A stretch of 64,000 nucleotides of DNA from Billgrantia tianxiuensis (GCF_009834345.1 NZ_CP035042.1:1116001-1180000), one strand, 5' to 3'. Counted from the first letter of the stretch, positions 39,179-48,490 are shown. A program made the numbers and translations. Notes: generated from the letters alone by a model not told the origin.

Positions 39179-40213
39179 GTCAACCGCTCGCGCCGACTCG
39201 TCTGGAGCGTCTTGCCATTGTGCGGTCTGCTGGCGGGCTGTGCCGGCGAGATGTCGATACTGGATCATTCCGGCCCGGCGGCCCGAGCCCAGTTCTGGGT
39301 GTGGTGGGCCATGCTCATCGTCACCGTCGTCGTCTCGCTCAGTGTCTATGCGCTATGGCTCTATACCTTTCGTCGTCGCGAACAGCCGCAGCGGACGCCT
39401 CGCGAGGAGCGGCACATCATGCTGCGCTGGGTACTCGGCGGTGGCATAGCGTTGCCGGTGGTCAGCATCGTCGCACTGCTGGTATTCGCCGCGCCCACCG
39501 GCCGCAGCATGCTGCCCCTACCGCTCCCTGAGGGCGAAGCCGAGCGCATCGAAGTGATTGGCCACCAGTGGTGGTGGGAGATTCGCTATCCCGGCGAGGA
39601 GGGCGAGCGCGATGTGGTCACGGCCAACCGGCTAGTGATGCCGGCCGGCGAACCCGTCGACTTCCGCATCACCAGCGAAGATGTCATCCACGCCTTTTGG
39701 ATACCGCGCCTGGGCGGCAAGCGGGACATGATACCCGGGCGTCATTCCACCATCCGCCTGGAAGCGGACGTGCCCGGCGTATTCGGCGCCCAGTGCGCCG
39801 AATATTGCGGTGCGCAGCATACCCACATGCTGCTCCACGTCGAGGTGCTGGAGCGCGACGCTTACGATGCCTGGCTGGCCGAGCGACGCTCTCCTCCCGT
39901 GCCGCAGGAAGGGTTCGACCAGGCGCGGGAAGCCTTCGGTGAGCACTGTGCCGCCTGTCATACCGTCGCGGGCTTTCCCGACGAACTCGTCGTCGATGAC
40001 CTGGAACACGACATTCGCGGACCCGACCTCAGCGACATCGGCTCCCGCCCCACGCTGGGCGCCGGTGTGTTGCCCATGGAAGAGGGCGCCATCGCCTATT
40101 GGCTGCAGCACCATCAGACGCTCAAGCCCGGCAATCGGATGCCGCCCCATCATCATATCGATACCGAAACACTGCAGGATATCGGTGCCTGGCTGGAGAC
40201 GTTGGAACCATGA
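39179..40213 (+). CDS. coxB: Cytochrome c oxidase subunit II with fused cytochrome c (caa3-type), start uncertain
   Basis: Lipoprotein-type CoxB: a signal RRLVWSVLPLCGLLAGC with a lipobox Cys, two membrane helices (FWVWWAMLIVTVVVSLSVYALWLY and GGIALPVVSIVALLVFAA), a CuA domain (GHQWWWEIRYP, then AQCAEYCGAQHTHM with both Cys, His and Met ligands) and a C-terminal cytochrome c domain (CAACH, likely axial Met in NRMPPH). It takes electrons from cytochrome c or the HiPIP to subunit I. No ATG, GTG or CTG is in frame near the signal peptide. 39179 is only where the signal region begins; a missing base or rare start is likely. Its stop overlaps the next ATG. Confidence 0.85.
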   Translation, partial: VNRSRRLVWSVLPLCGLLAGCAGEMSILDHSGPAARAQFWVWWAMLIVTVVVSLSVYALWLYTFRRREQPQRTPREERHIMLRWVLGGGIALPVVSIVALLVFAAPTGRSMLPLPLPEGEAERIEVIGHQWWWEIRYPGEEGERDVVTANRLVMPAGEPVDFRITSEDVIHAFWIPRLGGKRDMIPGRHSTIRLEADVPGVFGAQCAEYCGAQHTHMLLHVEVLERDAYDAWLAERRSPPVPQEGFDQAREAFGEHCAACHTVAGFPDELVVDDLEHDIRGPDLSDIGSRPTLGAGVLPMEEGAIAYWLQHHQTLKPGNRMPPHHHIDTETLQDIGAWLETLEP

Positions 40214-42741
40214 GCGATACCAAGGACGCTACCCTGACTCCCGAAGTCCGTCGTCTGCACAACGGCATGGCCGAAGTCTGGGCCAACCCGCGCGGCCTGG
40301 GTGCCCTGACCGTGGTCAATCACACCAGCGTTGGGCTGCGCTTCATGGTGACCGGGGCGATCTTCTTCTTGATCGGCGGGCTGCTGGCGATGCTGATTCG
40401 CACCCAGCTCGCCTTCCCCGACAACGACTTCATGTCGCACGAGACCTATAACCAGGTCTTCACCATGCACGGCACGGTGATGATGTTCCTGTTCGCCATT
40501 CCCATTCTCGAGGGGCTGGCGATCTACATGATCCCCAAGATGATCGGCGCGCGCGACCTGGTGTGTCCGCGGCTTTCCGCCTTCGGCTACTTCTGCTATC
40601 TGTTCGGCGGCATCATCCTGGTCTCGAGCCTGCTGTTCGAGATGGCGCCGGCCAGCGGCTGGTTCATGTACACGCCGCTCAGCAGCGGCGACTATGCGCC
40701 CGGGCGCGGCTCGGACTTTTGGCTGCTGGGCATCACCTTCGTGGAGATTTCGGCACTCTCCGCCGGGGTCGAGCTGGTGGTGTCGATCTTGCGCACGCGT
40801 ACCGAAGGCATGCCGCTGCACAAGATGCCGCTATTCGCCTGGTACATCCTGGCCATGGCGCTGATGATCGTGGTCGGCTTCCCGCCGCTGATCCTCGGCA
40901 GCATCCTGCTCGAGCTGGAGCGTGCCACCGGCATGCCGTTCTTCGACGTGGCCGGCGGTGGCGACCCGGTTCTGTGGGCGCACCTGTTCTGGCTATTCGG
41001 CCATCCCGAGGTCTATATCATCTTCCTGCCGGGGGCCGGCATCGTCTCCACCCTGATCCCGGTCTTTGCCCGGCGTCCCATCGTCGGCTATGGCTGGGTG
41101 GTGGCGGCGATCGTCATCATGGGCTTCGTCAGCTTCGGGTTGTGGGTGCACCATATGTTTACCCTGGGTATCCCGCAGCTGGCGCTGGCCTTCTTCTCGG
41201 CAGCCAGCATGCTGGTGGCGATTCCCACCGGCATCCAGATATTCGTCTGGCTTTCCACGCTGTGGCTGGGGCGACCGGTCATGTCGCTGCCGATGCTGTG
41301 GATCATCGGTTTTCTGGTGATCTTCGTGCTGGGTGGGCTGACCGGGGTAATGCTGGCGCTGGTGCCGTTCAACTGGCAGGTCCACGATACGCACTTCGTA
41401 GTGGCGCACATGCACTACGTGCTGGTGGGCGGCATGCTGTTTCCGCTGATCGCCGGGCTCTACTACTGGCTACCGCTGGTATCGGGGCGCATGCCTTCCG
41501 CACGGCTTGGCAAGTGGAGCTTCTGGCTGATCTTCCTCGGTTTCAACCTCACTTTCCTGATCATGCACTGGACCGGACTGCTGGGCATGCGCCGGCGTGT
41601 ATTCACCTACGACACCGCCATGGGCTGGGATATCTACAACCTGATCTCTTCCGTTGGCGGGTTCATGATGTCGGCCGGCGTGGCGCTGCTGATTCTCGAC
41701 GTCGCGCTGCATTTCCGCTTCGGCAAGAAGGCGCCGCAGAACCCGTGGAATGCCGACGGCCTGGAGTGGACCATGCCCAAGCCGCCAACGCCTTATAACT
41801 TCGTCAGTCTGCCGCGGCTGGATACCCGCCACCCGCTGTGGGACGACCCGGAACTGCCGCGCACCATCACCGAGGGGCGCCATGGCCTCAACACCATCGA
41901 CCATGGCCGGCGCGAGACCTGGGGCAGCGATGCGCTGACCGGTAAGCTGCGCGAAGTCGTCCATCTACCCACCAACTCCTGGTGGCCGTTCTTCGCCGCC
42001 CTGGCCCTGGCGATGGTCTGCGTCTGCCTGTTGGTCCGAATCTACCCGCTGGCGGCCGTGGCCACGCTGGTGGCCGTCGTCTTGCTGCTGCGCTGGTCGT
42101 GGGAGAACGGCGCTCATCCCAAGGCGGCGCCCGACCCTACGGTGTCGCCCGGCCAGCCGCCGCTGCATTCGCGCACCATGAACGGCCCGGGGGTATGGAC
42201 CATGTCGGTCTCGCATCTGGCCAACGGTTCGCTGTTCCTTTCGCTGCTGTTCGGCTGGTTCTACCTGTGGACCGTGGCCCCCGAGTGGCAGATGCCGGAA
42301 ACCTCGCCTCTCTCGCCATCGTTGCTGGTGGGGGCGGGTATCTCCCTGACGCTGGGTAGCGCGTGGCTGGCCAAGCTGGTGCGCCGCCTACGGCGAGACA
42401 ACGATGCCGGACTCGGCGGTGGCATGTATCTGGCTGGCGGACTCGGCGCGCTACAAGCGATGCTGCTCGCAGCGGTGATCTGGCAGGCGGAGCTGGCGCC
42501 CACCGAGACCGCCCACGATGCCACGCTGCTGGTGGCGTTGCTCTACGTGCTGATCCATGCGCTGCTGGGTGGCCTGCTGTGCCTGCTGCAAGGACTGCGG
42601 GTGGGCTATGGATTCGTCGGCGCGCATGCGCCCCTGGAGCCGGTGGTAGTGTTGCGCTTCTGGTACTACCACCTGGTCGTTTACTGGGTCTTGTTCGTAG
42701 CCATCTGGGTCATGCCGACGATCCTGGGAGGTGGGGTATGA
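40210..42741 (+). CDS. Cytochrome c oxidase subunit I+III fusion
   Basis: 843-aa protein. Residues 1 to about 560 are CoxA with 12 helices, including FTMHGTVMMF (heme a His), WLFGHPEVYIIFLPGAG (CuB His with cross-linked Tyr), WVHHMFTLG (two CuB His) and DTHFVVAHMHYVLVGG (heme ligands). The C-terminal part from about 590 is a CoxC-like subunit III with seven helices (MSVSHLANGSLFLSLLFGWFYLW, FWYYHLVVYWVLFVAIWV). Such fusions are typical of caa3-type enzymes. ATG at 40210 overlaps the coxB stop (ATGA), and the stop overlaps the next gene the same way. A proton-pumping aerobic oxidase. Confidence 0.94.
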   Translation: MSDTKDATLTPEVRRLHNGMAEVWANPRGLGALTVVNHTSVGLRFMVTGAIFFLIGGLLAMLIRTQLAFPDNDFMSHETYNQVFTMHGTVMMFLFAIPILEGLAIYMIPKMIGARDLVCPRLSAFGYFCYLFGGIILVSSLLFEMAPASGWFMYTPLSSGDYAPGRGSDFWLLGITFVEISALSAGVELVVSILRTRTEGMPLHKMPLFAWYILAMALMIVVGFPPLILGSILLELERATGMPFFDVAGGGDPVLWAHLFWLFGHPEVYIIFLPGAGIVSTLIPVFARRPIVGYGWVVAAIVIMGFVSFGLWVHHMFTLGIPQLALAFFSAASMLVAIPTGIQIFVWLSTLWLGRPVMSLPMLWIIGFLVIFVLGGLTGVMLALVPFNWQVHDTHFVVAHMHYVLVGGMLFPLIAGLYYWLPLVSGRMPSARLGKWSFWLIFLGFNLTFLIMHWTGLLGMRRRVFTYDTAMGWDIYNLISSVGGFMMSAGVALLILDVALHFRFGKKAPQNPWNADGLEWTMPKPPTPYNFVSLPRLDTRHPLWDDPELPRTITEGRHGLNTIDHGRRETWGSDALTGKLREVVHLPTNSWWPFFAALALAMVCVCLLVRIYPLAAVATLVAVVLLLRWSWENGAHPKAAPDPTVSPGQPPLHSRTMNGPGVWTMSVSHLANGSLFLSLLFGWFYLWTVAPEWQMPETSPLSPSLLVGAGISLTLGSAWLAKLVRRLRRDNDAGLGGGMYLAGGLGALQAMLLAAVIWQAELAPTETAHDATLLVALLYVLIHALLGGLLCLLQGLRVGYGFVGAHAPLEPVVVLRFWYYHLVVYWVLFVAIWVMPTILGGGV

Positions 42742-43088
42742 GACGACTGTTGAGACTGACCCACCCGGTTCACCTGGTCAGCGGTGTCACCATCTGGGGC
42801 ATCTGGTTCGTGGCGATCTATGCCGGACTCTCGGTGGCCTGTTCGGTGGCGCCGCCCGACCCCGAACGCGACATGCTGACCGGTATCAATATCGGGGTGG
42901 GGCTGGCCACGCTCTTCACGGTGTTGCTGCTGCTGGGGTTGACCTGGGCCAGCGTGGCGGCAGGGCGGAAGGCGGAGCCGCGGCGTGAGCGCTTTTTCGC
43001 CTACGCCTCGGCGGGGATCTTCCTGTTCTCGGCGGGTGGCACCCTGTTCGTGGGCTACCCGATAATATTCCTGCCTCCCTGTCTGTGA
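42738..43088 (+). CDS. Small membrane protein at the end of the caa3 operon
   Basis: 116 aa, three hydrophobic helices (about 14-35, 50-72, 90-112). I cannot name the family. MRRLLRLTHPVHLVSGVTIWGIWFVAIYAGLSVACSV suggests an inner-membrane protein inserted after subunit I+III. ATG at 42738 overlaps the upstream stop by 4 bp, so it is translationally coupled and likely an oxidase assembly factor or small subunit. Confidence 0.8.
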   Translation: MRRLLRLTHPVHLVSGVTIWGIWFVAIYAGLSVACSVAPPDPERDMLTGINIGVGLATLFTVLLLLGLTWASVAAGRKAEPRRERFFAYASAGIFLFSAGGTLFVGYPIIFLPPCL

Positions 43089-43103
43089 GGGAGCGAGACG
43101 ATT

Positions 43104-43132
43104 CAGCCACCGCGGCCTGCCTGCTATACTCG
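43104..43132 (+). promoter_or_regulatory. Predicted promoter of the Lrp-like gene
   Basis: TTCAGC (43104-43109), 17-bp spacer, TATACT (43127-43132), leader about 60 nt. Confidence 0.5.
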
Positions 43133-43197
43133 CGCCAGGTCGCGGCGAATGCCTGCCGCGGTGGAACCCGACTGGAGCAAGACAAGGGGAGAGCCCG

Positions 43198-43473
43198 ATG
43201 CAGAATGCCGTGATCCTGATCAATACCGAGAAGGGCCAGGTCAAGGCGGTGGCCGAGCGGCTTGCCGATGTCGAGGGGATCAGCGAGGTCTACTCCACCT
43301 GCGGCCGCTATGATCTGGTGGCCATCGCCCGCACTCCGGATTTCGAGAGCCTTGCCGAACTGGTGACCGAACGTCTCAATGCCGTTGAGGGTATTCGTGA
43401 CACCGAAACCCTGAACGCCATGCAGGTGCACTCCCGGCACGACCTCGAAACCATGTTCTCGCTGGGCTGGTAG
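43198..43473 (+). CDS. Stand-alone Lrp/AsnC ligand-binding (RAM) domain protein
   Basis: 91-aa protein equivalent to the C-terminal regulation-of-amino-acid-metabolism domain of Lrp/AsnC regulators, without the DNA-binding part. Pattern AVILINTEKGQVKAVAERLADVEGI, EVYSTCGRYDLVAIARTPDFESLAELV and a final TMFSLGW match the alpha/beta dimerisation fold. Such proteins oligomerise and bind small ligands; function unclear. ATG at 43198 follows GGGGAGAGCCCG. Has its own promoter. Confidence 0.85.
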   Translation: MQNAVILINTEKGQVKAVAERLADVEGISEVYSTCGRYDLVAIARTPDFESLAELVTERLNAVEGIRDTETLNAMQVHSRHDLETMFSLGW

Positions 43474-43550
43474 CCCGGCGAGCTTCCTTCGCGATGTAAC
43501 TCGATGCCGGCGTCTCAGGACACCGGCAGTGGCACCCTCTGGATCGACTC

Positions 43551-44435
43551 ATGGCTCTTGCACGCTCACGCAGCAGGCGGCGTAGCTCACCGCTGTCACG
43601 CTGGCGCTCACGCACCCGCCAGTTCGCCATCACTCTCGTTTTCGTCGCGGTTGGCAGCGGCCTGTGGTACACTCAGGAACAGGAGTACCGCGACCAGCTC
43701 AGTTGGATGGGGGTGCCCACCTGGGAAAACCTGACGCCGCTGACCCTGCACCGCGTACTACGTAACGACGGCTTCCTGGTGGGCTGGTCGGACGTGCGGG
43801 TCAATCCGCTGTGGGTGAGTTACCTGCTTCACGAGGTGGAGGATCCCAGGTCCGGCTCCAGGCCCGATTTTCGGCAGGATTGGCGCACCCTGTGGCCAAT
43901 TGCCGCCGACAGCTATTTCGGCAGCGGTTACGACCGCGGCCATCTGGCGCCCAACTACGCCATCGCCGTAGTGCATGGGCGCCAAGCCCAGGAGCAGTCG
44001 TTCCTGATGAGCAATATCTCGCCCCAGCGGCCGGATCTCAACCGGCGGCTTTGGCAGCGCCTCGAAGAGGTGGTGATCGACCACTTCGTGCCGCGTTTCG
44101 GCGTGGTGCAGGTGATCACCGGGCCGGTTTTCCCGGAGCGGTTCTTCGACAACGTGACCAACCGGGTCGGCTTGGTCGAGATTCCCGAAGCCTTCTACAA
44201 GATCATCGTGGTGCCGGCCGAGGAGCCCATGGCGCTGGCCTTCATCATGCCCCAGGAGGTGCGCGGCGACGAGCCGCTGGACGACTACCTGGTGAGCATC
44301 GACGAAGTGGAAGCGCGTACCGGACTGAACTTCTTCCCGCGCCTGCCCGAGGAGGTGGCCGAGGTGCTGGAAGGGGAGGTGGTTGCGGAGGGGTGGGCGC
44401 TCGAAGAGGTGGCGCACCTTCCTTCTCGTTATTAA
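43551..44435 (+). CDS. Membrane-anchored DNA/RNA non-specific endonuclease
   Basis: 294-aa nuclease of the beta-beta-alpha metal (NucA/EndoG) family. An Arg-rich start and one helix (FAITLVFVAVGSGLWY, about 26-42) place the catalytic domain in the periplasm. The active site is YDRGHLAPN (general-base His) with Asn in SNISPQ as metal ligand. Other family strands are ITGPVFPE and IPEAFYKIIVVP. It could degrade external DNA or act in nutrient scavenging. Two in-frame starts are close; ATG 43551 is preferred. Ends shortly before the tRNA-Leu terminator. Confidence 0.87.
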   Translation: MALARSRSRRRSSPLSRWRSRTRQFAITLVFVAVGSGLWYTQEQEYRDQLSWMGVPTWENLTPLTLHRVLRNDGFLVGWSDVRVNPLWVSYLLHEVEDPRSGSRPDFRQDWRTLWPIAADSYFGSGYDRGHLAPNYAIAVVHGRQAQEQSFLMSNISPQRPDLNRRLWQRLEEVVIDHFVPRFGVVQVITGPVFPERFFDNVTNRVGLVEIPEAFYKIIVVPAEEPMALAFIMPQEVRGDEPLDDYLVSIDEVEARTGLNFFPRLPEEVAEVLEGEVVAEGWALEEVAHLPSRY

Positions 44436-44465
44436 AAAGTCGCTGCGCGAGCGAATCGCAGGCAC

Positions 44466-44494
44466 AAAAAAACCGCGATCTGGTCGCGGTTCTT
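44466..44494 (-). terminator. Terminator of the tRNA-Leu operon
   Basis: 8-bp stem AACCGCGA / TCGCGGTT, with a T7 tract on the minus strand (plus AAAAAAA at 44466-44472). The plus side has TTCTTTT, so it may also end the nuclease transcript. Confidence 0.85.
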
Positions 44495-44557
44495 TTAATT
44501 CGTTGGTTCGCTCTGGAAATGTTCAGCCTGCATGATGCGGTGTGCTCGTGAGAGCGG

Positions 44558-44644
44558 TGGTGCCCAGGAGAGGACTTGAACCTCCACATCCGTAAGGATA
44601 CTAGCACCTGAAGCTAGCGCGTCTACCAATTCCGCCACCTGGGC
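44558..44644 (-). tRNA. tRNA-Leu (CAG), copy 3 of the transcript
   Basis: 87 nt with long variable arm ATCC-TTAC-GGAT and encoded CCA. Acceptor GCCCAGG/CCTGGGC; anticodon CAG in GCTAGCTTCAGGTGCTAG. Confidence 0.95.
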
Positions 44645-44690
44645 GCATCATGCCGTTGTCGTCATCGCCATCGTGTTCGCGTGTCTGGGA

Positions 44691-44777
44691 TGGTGCCCAG
44701 GAGAGGACTTGAACCTCCACATCCGTAAGGATACTAGCACCTGAAGCTAGCGCGTCTACCAATTCCGCCACCTGGGC
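44691..44777 (-). tRNA. tRNA-Leu (CAG), copy 2
   Basis: 87 nt, identical to the copy at 44558-44644, separated from it by 46 bp. Confidence 0.95.
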
Positions 44778-44845
44778 GAACACGAGCGAGTCGAGTTGAC
44801 AAAGAGCGAGGGGCCTGACCCAACCAGCGCTTCCGCAGGAAGCGT

Positions 44846-44932
44846 TGGTGCCCAGAAGAGGACTTGAACCTCCACGTCCGTAAGGACACTAGCACCTGAA
44901 GCTAGCGCGTCTACCAATTCCGCCATCTGGGC
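44846..44932 (-). tRNA. tRNA-Leu (CAG), copy 1 (variant)
   Basis: 87 nt. Differs from the other two by paired changes: acceptor pair 7 is A-T instead of G-C (GCCCAGA/TCTGGGC) and the variable-arm pair is G-C instead of A-T (GTCC-TTAC-GGAC), so structure is kept. Confidence 0.95.
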
Positions 44933-44943
44933 AGGCGACGCGT

Positions 44944-44971
44944 ATCTTACCCAAATTGTGGCTCAATGCAA
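44944..44971 (-). promoter_or_regulatory. Promoter of the tRNA-Leu operon
   Basis: Minus strand TTGCAT (44971-44966), 16-bp spacer, TAAGAT (44949-44944), about 12 bp before the first tRNA. Confidence 0.65.
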
Positions 44972-45068
44972 GAGCGCCCGGCGAAATTTCCCCCATTCCT
45001 GGGGCTGTTGCTGGCACGCTTCGCAGCATGATTTCGCCGCGCTCGTCTCCTGCGTCGCTCCGCCATGG

Positions 45069-45097
45069 TTGGGCCAAGCCGGCACCGGCGCTATACT
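45069..45097 (+). promoter_or_regulatory. Predicted promoter of rnr-rlmB
   Basis: TTGGGC (45069-45074), 17-bp spacer, TATACT (45092-45097), giving a leader of about 95 nt to rnr. Confidence 0.5.
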
Positions 45098-45198
45098 GCG
45101 GGCATGACAAACGACTTCATTAGCAACACCCTACGCACGCGGCCTCTTGCCCGCGCCCTTCCCGGAACGCTGCTCCCGTTGCCAAGGATGCCCCACGC

Positions 45199-47597
45199 AT
45201 GACTCATTGGACGCTCAGCAACGACCCCCATGCCAGCCGCGAGGCCCACAAGTACGACAAGCCGGCGCCCAGCCGCGAGTACCTGCTGGCACGCCTGGAA
45301 GAGTACGGTAAGCCGATCACCCATGAAAAGATGAGCCGCATGCTGGGCCTCGATGACGAGGAGCTGCAGGAGGCCGTGCGTCGCCGGCTGGCCGCGATGG
45401 AGCGTGACGGCCAGGTGCTGCGCAACCGCGCCGGGGCCTATGCCCTGATCGACAAACTCGACCTGATCAAGGGCAAGGTGCTGGGCCATCGCGATGGCTT
45501 CGGCTTCGTGCTGCGCGATGACGGCAAGAAGCCCGACCTGGTGCTGCCGCCGCGGCAAATGCGTCGGGTCTTCCACGGCGACTATGTGCTGGTGCGCATC
45601 AGCGGCCGCGACCGCCGCGGCCGCGACGAGGCGACCATCGCCGAGGTGCTGGCGCGCAATACCCAGACCATCGTCGGTGTCTACCGCGAGAATACCTCCG
45701 AGTTCGGCGTGCTGATCCCCGAGAATCCGCGCATTACCCAGGAGGTGATCATTCCTCACAGCGCCTGCGGTGGAGCGCGCGACGGCCAGGTGGTGTCGGC
45801 CAGAATCGTGCAGCAGCCCGATACCCGCGTACAGCCGGTGGGTGAGGTGGTCGAAGTGCTGGGCGAGCGCATGGATCCGGGCATGGAAATCGACATCGCC
45901 ATCCGCAGCTACGAGATCCCGGCCGAATTTCCCCCGAGGTGCATGACCAGATCGCCGAGATGTCCGCCGAGGTGGCCGAACAGGACAAGCAGCATCGCAT
46001 CGACCTGCGCCACCTGCCGCTGGTGACCATCGACGGCGAGGACGCCAAGGATTTCGACGACGCCGTATGCGCCTGGAAGACCAAGTCCGGCAGCTGGAAG
46101 CTGATCGTCGCCATTGCCGACGTGTCGCACTATGTGCGCCCGGGCAGCCCGCTCGACGAGGAAGCGATCCGCCGCGGCAACTCGGTCTATTTCCCCGGGC
46201 AGGTGGTGCCGATGCTGCCGGAGCTGCTCTCCAACGGGCTGTGCTCGCTCAATCCGCACGTCGACCGCCTGGCCATGGTGTGCGAGCTGAACATCTCCAA
46301 GAGTGGTGCGATCAGCCGCTACCGCTTCTACGAGGCCGTGTTCCAGTCCCATGCCCGGCTCACCTACACCAAGGTGGCGGCGATTCTCGACGAGGATGAT
46401 CCCGAGGGCGATGCGCTGCGTCGCGAGTATCGCGACCTGGTCAAGCCGCTCAAGGATCTGCACCAGCTCTACAAGGTGCTGCGCCAGGCCCGTGAGGAGC
46501 GTGGCGCGATCGACTTCGAGACCACCGAAACGGCGATCGTCTTCAACGAGGAGCGCAAGATCGAGAAGATCGTGCCTCGAAGCCGCAACGATGCCCACAA
46601 GCTCATCGAGGAGTGCATGCTGGCGGCCAACGTAGCCACCGCCCGCTTCCTCGACAAGCACGACCTGCCGGCACTCTATCGCATCCACGAGCGTCCTTCG
46701 CCGGAGCGACTCGACAAGCTGCGTCTGTTCCTCAACGAGCTGGGGCTTTCGGTGGGCGGTGGCGACGAGCCCACGCCGCAGGACTACCAGGTACTGGCCG
46801 AAGCGATTCGCGGGCGTCCGGACGCCGACGTGATCCAGACCGTGATGCTGCGCTCGATGAGCCAGGCGGTCTATTCGCCACACAACGAAGGGCACTTCGG
46901 CCTGGCTTACCCGGCCTACGCTCATTTCACCTCGCCGATCCGACGCTATCCCGACCTGCTGGTGCACCGGGCGATTCGCTCGGTGATCCGTGGGCCGCGC
47001 CAGACCAATACCGTGCTGCGCGCCGAAGGCGCCAAGGTGGAGCCGCCGAGCAAGTGGGCCCCCTACACCTTCGAGCAGATGCTCGAACTCGGTGAACATT
47101 GCTCGATGACCGAGCGGCGCGCCGACGACGCCACCCGCGACGTGGAAGACTGGCTCAAGTGCGAGTTCATGTCCGACAAGCTCGGCGAGGTCTTCGAGGG
47201 TACCATCGCCTCGGTGACTCAGTTCGGTATCTTCGTGCGGCTCGACGAGGTCTATGTCGAGGGGCTGGTGCACGTCACCTCGCTGCCTTCGGACTACTAC
47301 CATTACGAGCCCGAAAAGCATCGTCTCAAGGGCGAGCGTACCGGCATGAGCTATCGCCTGGGCGATGGCGTCACCGTCCAGGTGGCACGTGTGGATTTGA
47401 ACGATCGCAAGATCGACTTCGTGCTCGAGGACGAGAAGCCGCGGCCCAAGCGTCAACCGCGCAAACGTCGTGGCGAGAACGAGGCGGTTTTCACAGCCAA
47501 GCCTGACGCCGGCAAGGGTAAGGCCGATGACAAGGGCGGCAAGGGCAGGGGCGGCAAGCGACGTCGTGGCCCGCGCAAGCCGAAGGCGCGTAGCTGA
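45199..47597 (+). CDS. rnr: Ribonuclease R (one frameshift)
   Basis: RNase II/R-family 3'-5' exoribonuclease for structured RNA decay and quality control. N-terminal winged helix (REYLLARLEEYGKPITHEKMSRMLG), cold-shock domains, catalytic RNB domain (TIDGEDAKDFDDAV, acidic Mg site), C-terminal S1 domain (FEGTIASVTQFGIFVRLDE) and a Lys/Arg-rich tail. As read, the frame breaks near 45931. Adding one C to the CCCCC run at 45931-45935 gives IPAEFPPEVHDQIAEM and one frame of 800 codons (799 aa), the normal size. Almost certainly a sequencing deletion. ATG at 45199; the stop overlaps the rlmB ATG by one base, the standard operon. Confidence 0.92.
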
Positions 47598-48436
47598 TGG
47601 CGCAGGGACGCAAGGAGCCGCGGCGCGACAGCGGCCGCAAGAGAGCGCCGCGCCGCCCATCCAGCCCGCCGGGTACGCCAGGCGGACTCGACGCGGTGTT
47701 TGGCGTGCACGCGGTGCGTGCCCTGCTGGCGCGCGGCGAAGTGCCCCGGGTGCTGTGGGTCCAGGAGGGCGAGGCGCAACAGCGTCTCGCCGAGTTGATC
47801 GACCAGGCCCGCCGTGGCGGGGCGCGGATCGAAGCGCGCCCGCGTGAGGAGCTGGACCGCCTGGCTCAGGAGGTTTCCCACCAGGGCATCGTCGCCTTCG
47901 CCGCGCCGCTCGCCTTCGAGAGCGAAGCGGCGCTATGGTTCAAGCTCGAGGCCTGGCCTCACGAGGCCCCGCCTCTGCTGTTGGTACTCGATGGCGTTAC
48001 CGACGTGCACAACTTCGGCGCCTGTCTGCGCAGCGCCGATGCCGCCGGTGTGCACGGCGTGATCGTGCCCAAGGACAAGGCCGCGCCGCTCAACGCCACG
48101 GTACGCAAGGTGGCCTGCGGTGCCGCCGAGAGCGTGCCGGTCTATCAAGTGACCAACCTGGCCCGGGCACTGGCCCGGCTCAAGGAGTTCGGCGTGTGGA
48201 TCACCGGCACCGCAGGCGAGGCCGAGACGCTGCTCTACGATGCCGAATTCAGCGGCGCCACGGCGCTGGTGATGGGGGCCGAGGGCAAGGGGATGCGACG
48301 TCTGACCCGCGAGGCCTGCGACGGCCTGGTCAAGCTGCCCATGGCCGGCAGCGTCTCCAGCCTCAACGTCTCGGTAGCCACCGGCGTCTGCCTGTTCGAG
48401 GCGGTGCGCCAGCGCCGCCTCGTCGCGGGTGGCTGA
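47597..48436 (+). CDS. rlmB: 23S rRNA (guanosine2251-2'-O)-methyltransferase RlmB
   Basis: 279-aa SPOUT-fold methyltransferase that modifies G2251 in the ribosomal P-loop. It has a basic N-terminal extension, a substrate-binding domain (VFGVHAVRALLARGEVPRVLW) and the knotted SAM domain: LLVLDGVTDVHNFGACLRSADAAGVHGVI, TALVMGAEGKGMRRLTREACD and MAGSVSSLNVSVATGVCLFE. The N-terminus is somewhat longer and more basic than in E. coli. The ATG overlaps the rnr stop by one base. Confidence 0.94.
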   Translation: MAQGRKEPRRDSGRKRAPRRPSSPPGTPGGLDAVFGVHAVRALLARGEVPRVLWVQEGEAQQRLAELIDQARRGGARIEARPREELDRLAQEVSHQGIVAFAAPLAFESEAALWFKLEAWPHEAPPLLLVLDGVTDVHNFGACLRSADAAGVHGVIVPKDKAAPLNATVRKVACGAAESVPVYQVTNLARALARLKEFGVWITGTAGEAETLLYDAEFSGATALVMGAEGKGMRRLTREACDGLVKLPMAGSVSSLNVSVATGVCLFEAVRQRRLVAGG

Positions 48437-48456
48437 TACCGAACGGCAGTACCGTC

Positions 48457-48485
48457 TTGCAAGTGTCGGCGTGGATCACTAAAAT
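48457..48485 (+). promoter_or_regulatory. Promoter of the rpsF operon
   Basis: TTGCAA (48457-48462), 17-bp spacer, TAAAAT (48480-48485), giving a leader of about 120 nt. Confidence 0.7.
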
Positions 48486-48490
48486 GCAGG

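Noticed and set aside
38618..40213. A 530-aa CoxB with a 190-residue extension from the ATG at 38618
   Set aside because: The extension is antisense to DUF2231, is His/Gln-rich and would bury the lipoprotein signal.
43551..44435. The DNA/RNA nuclease as a toxin or phage gene
   Set aside because: It has a membrane anchor, no immunity partner and no mobile-element context.
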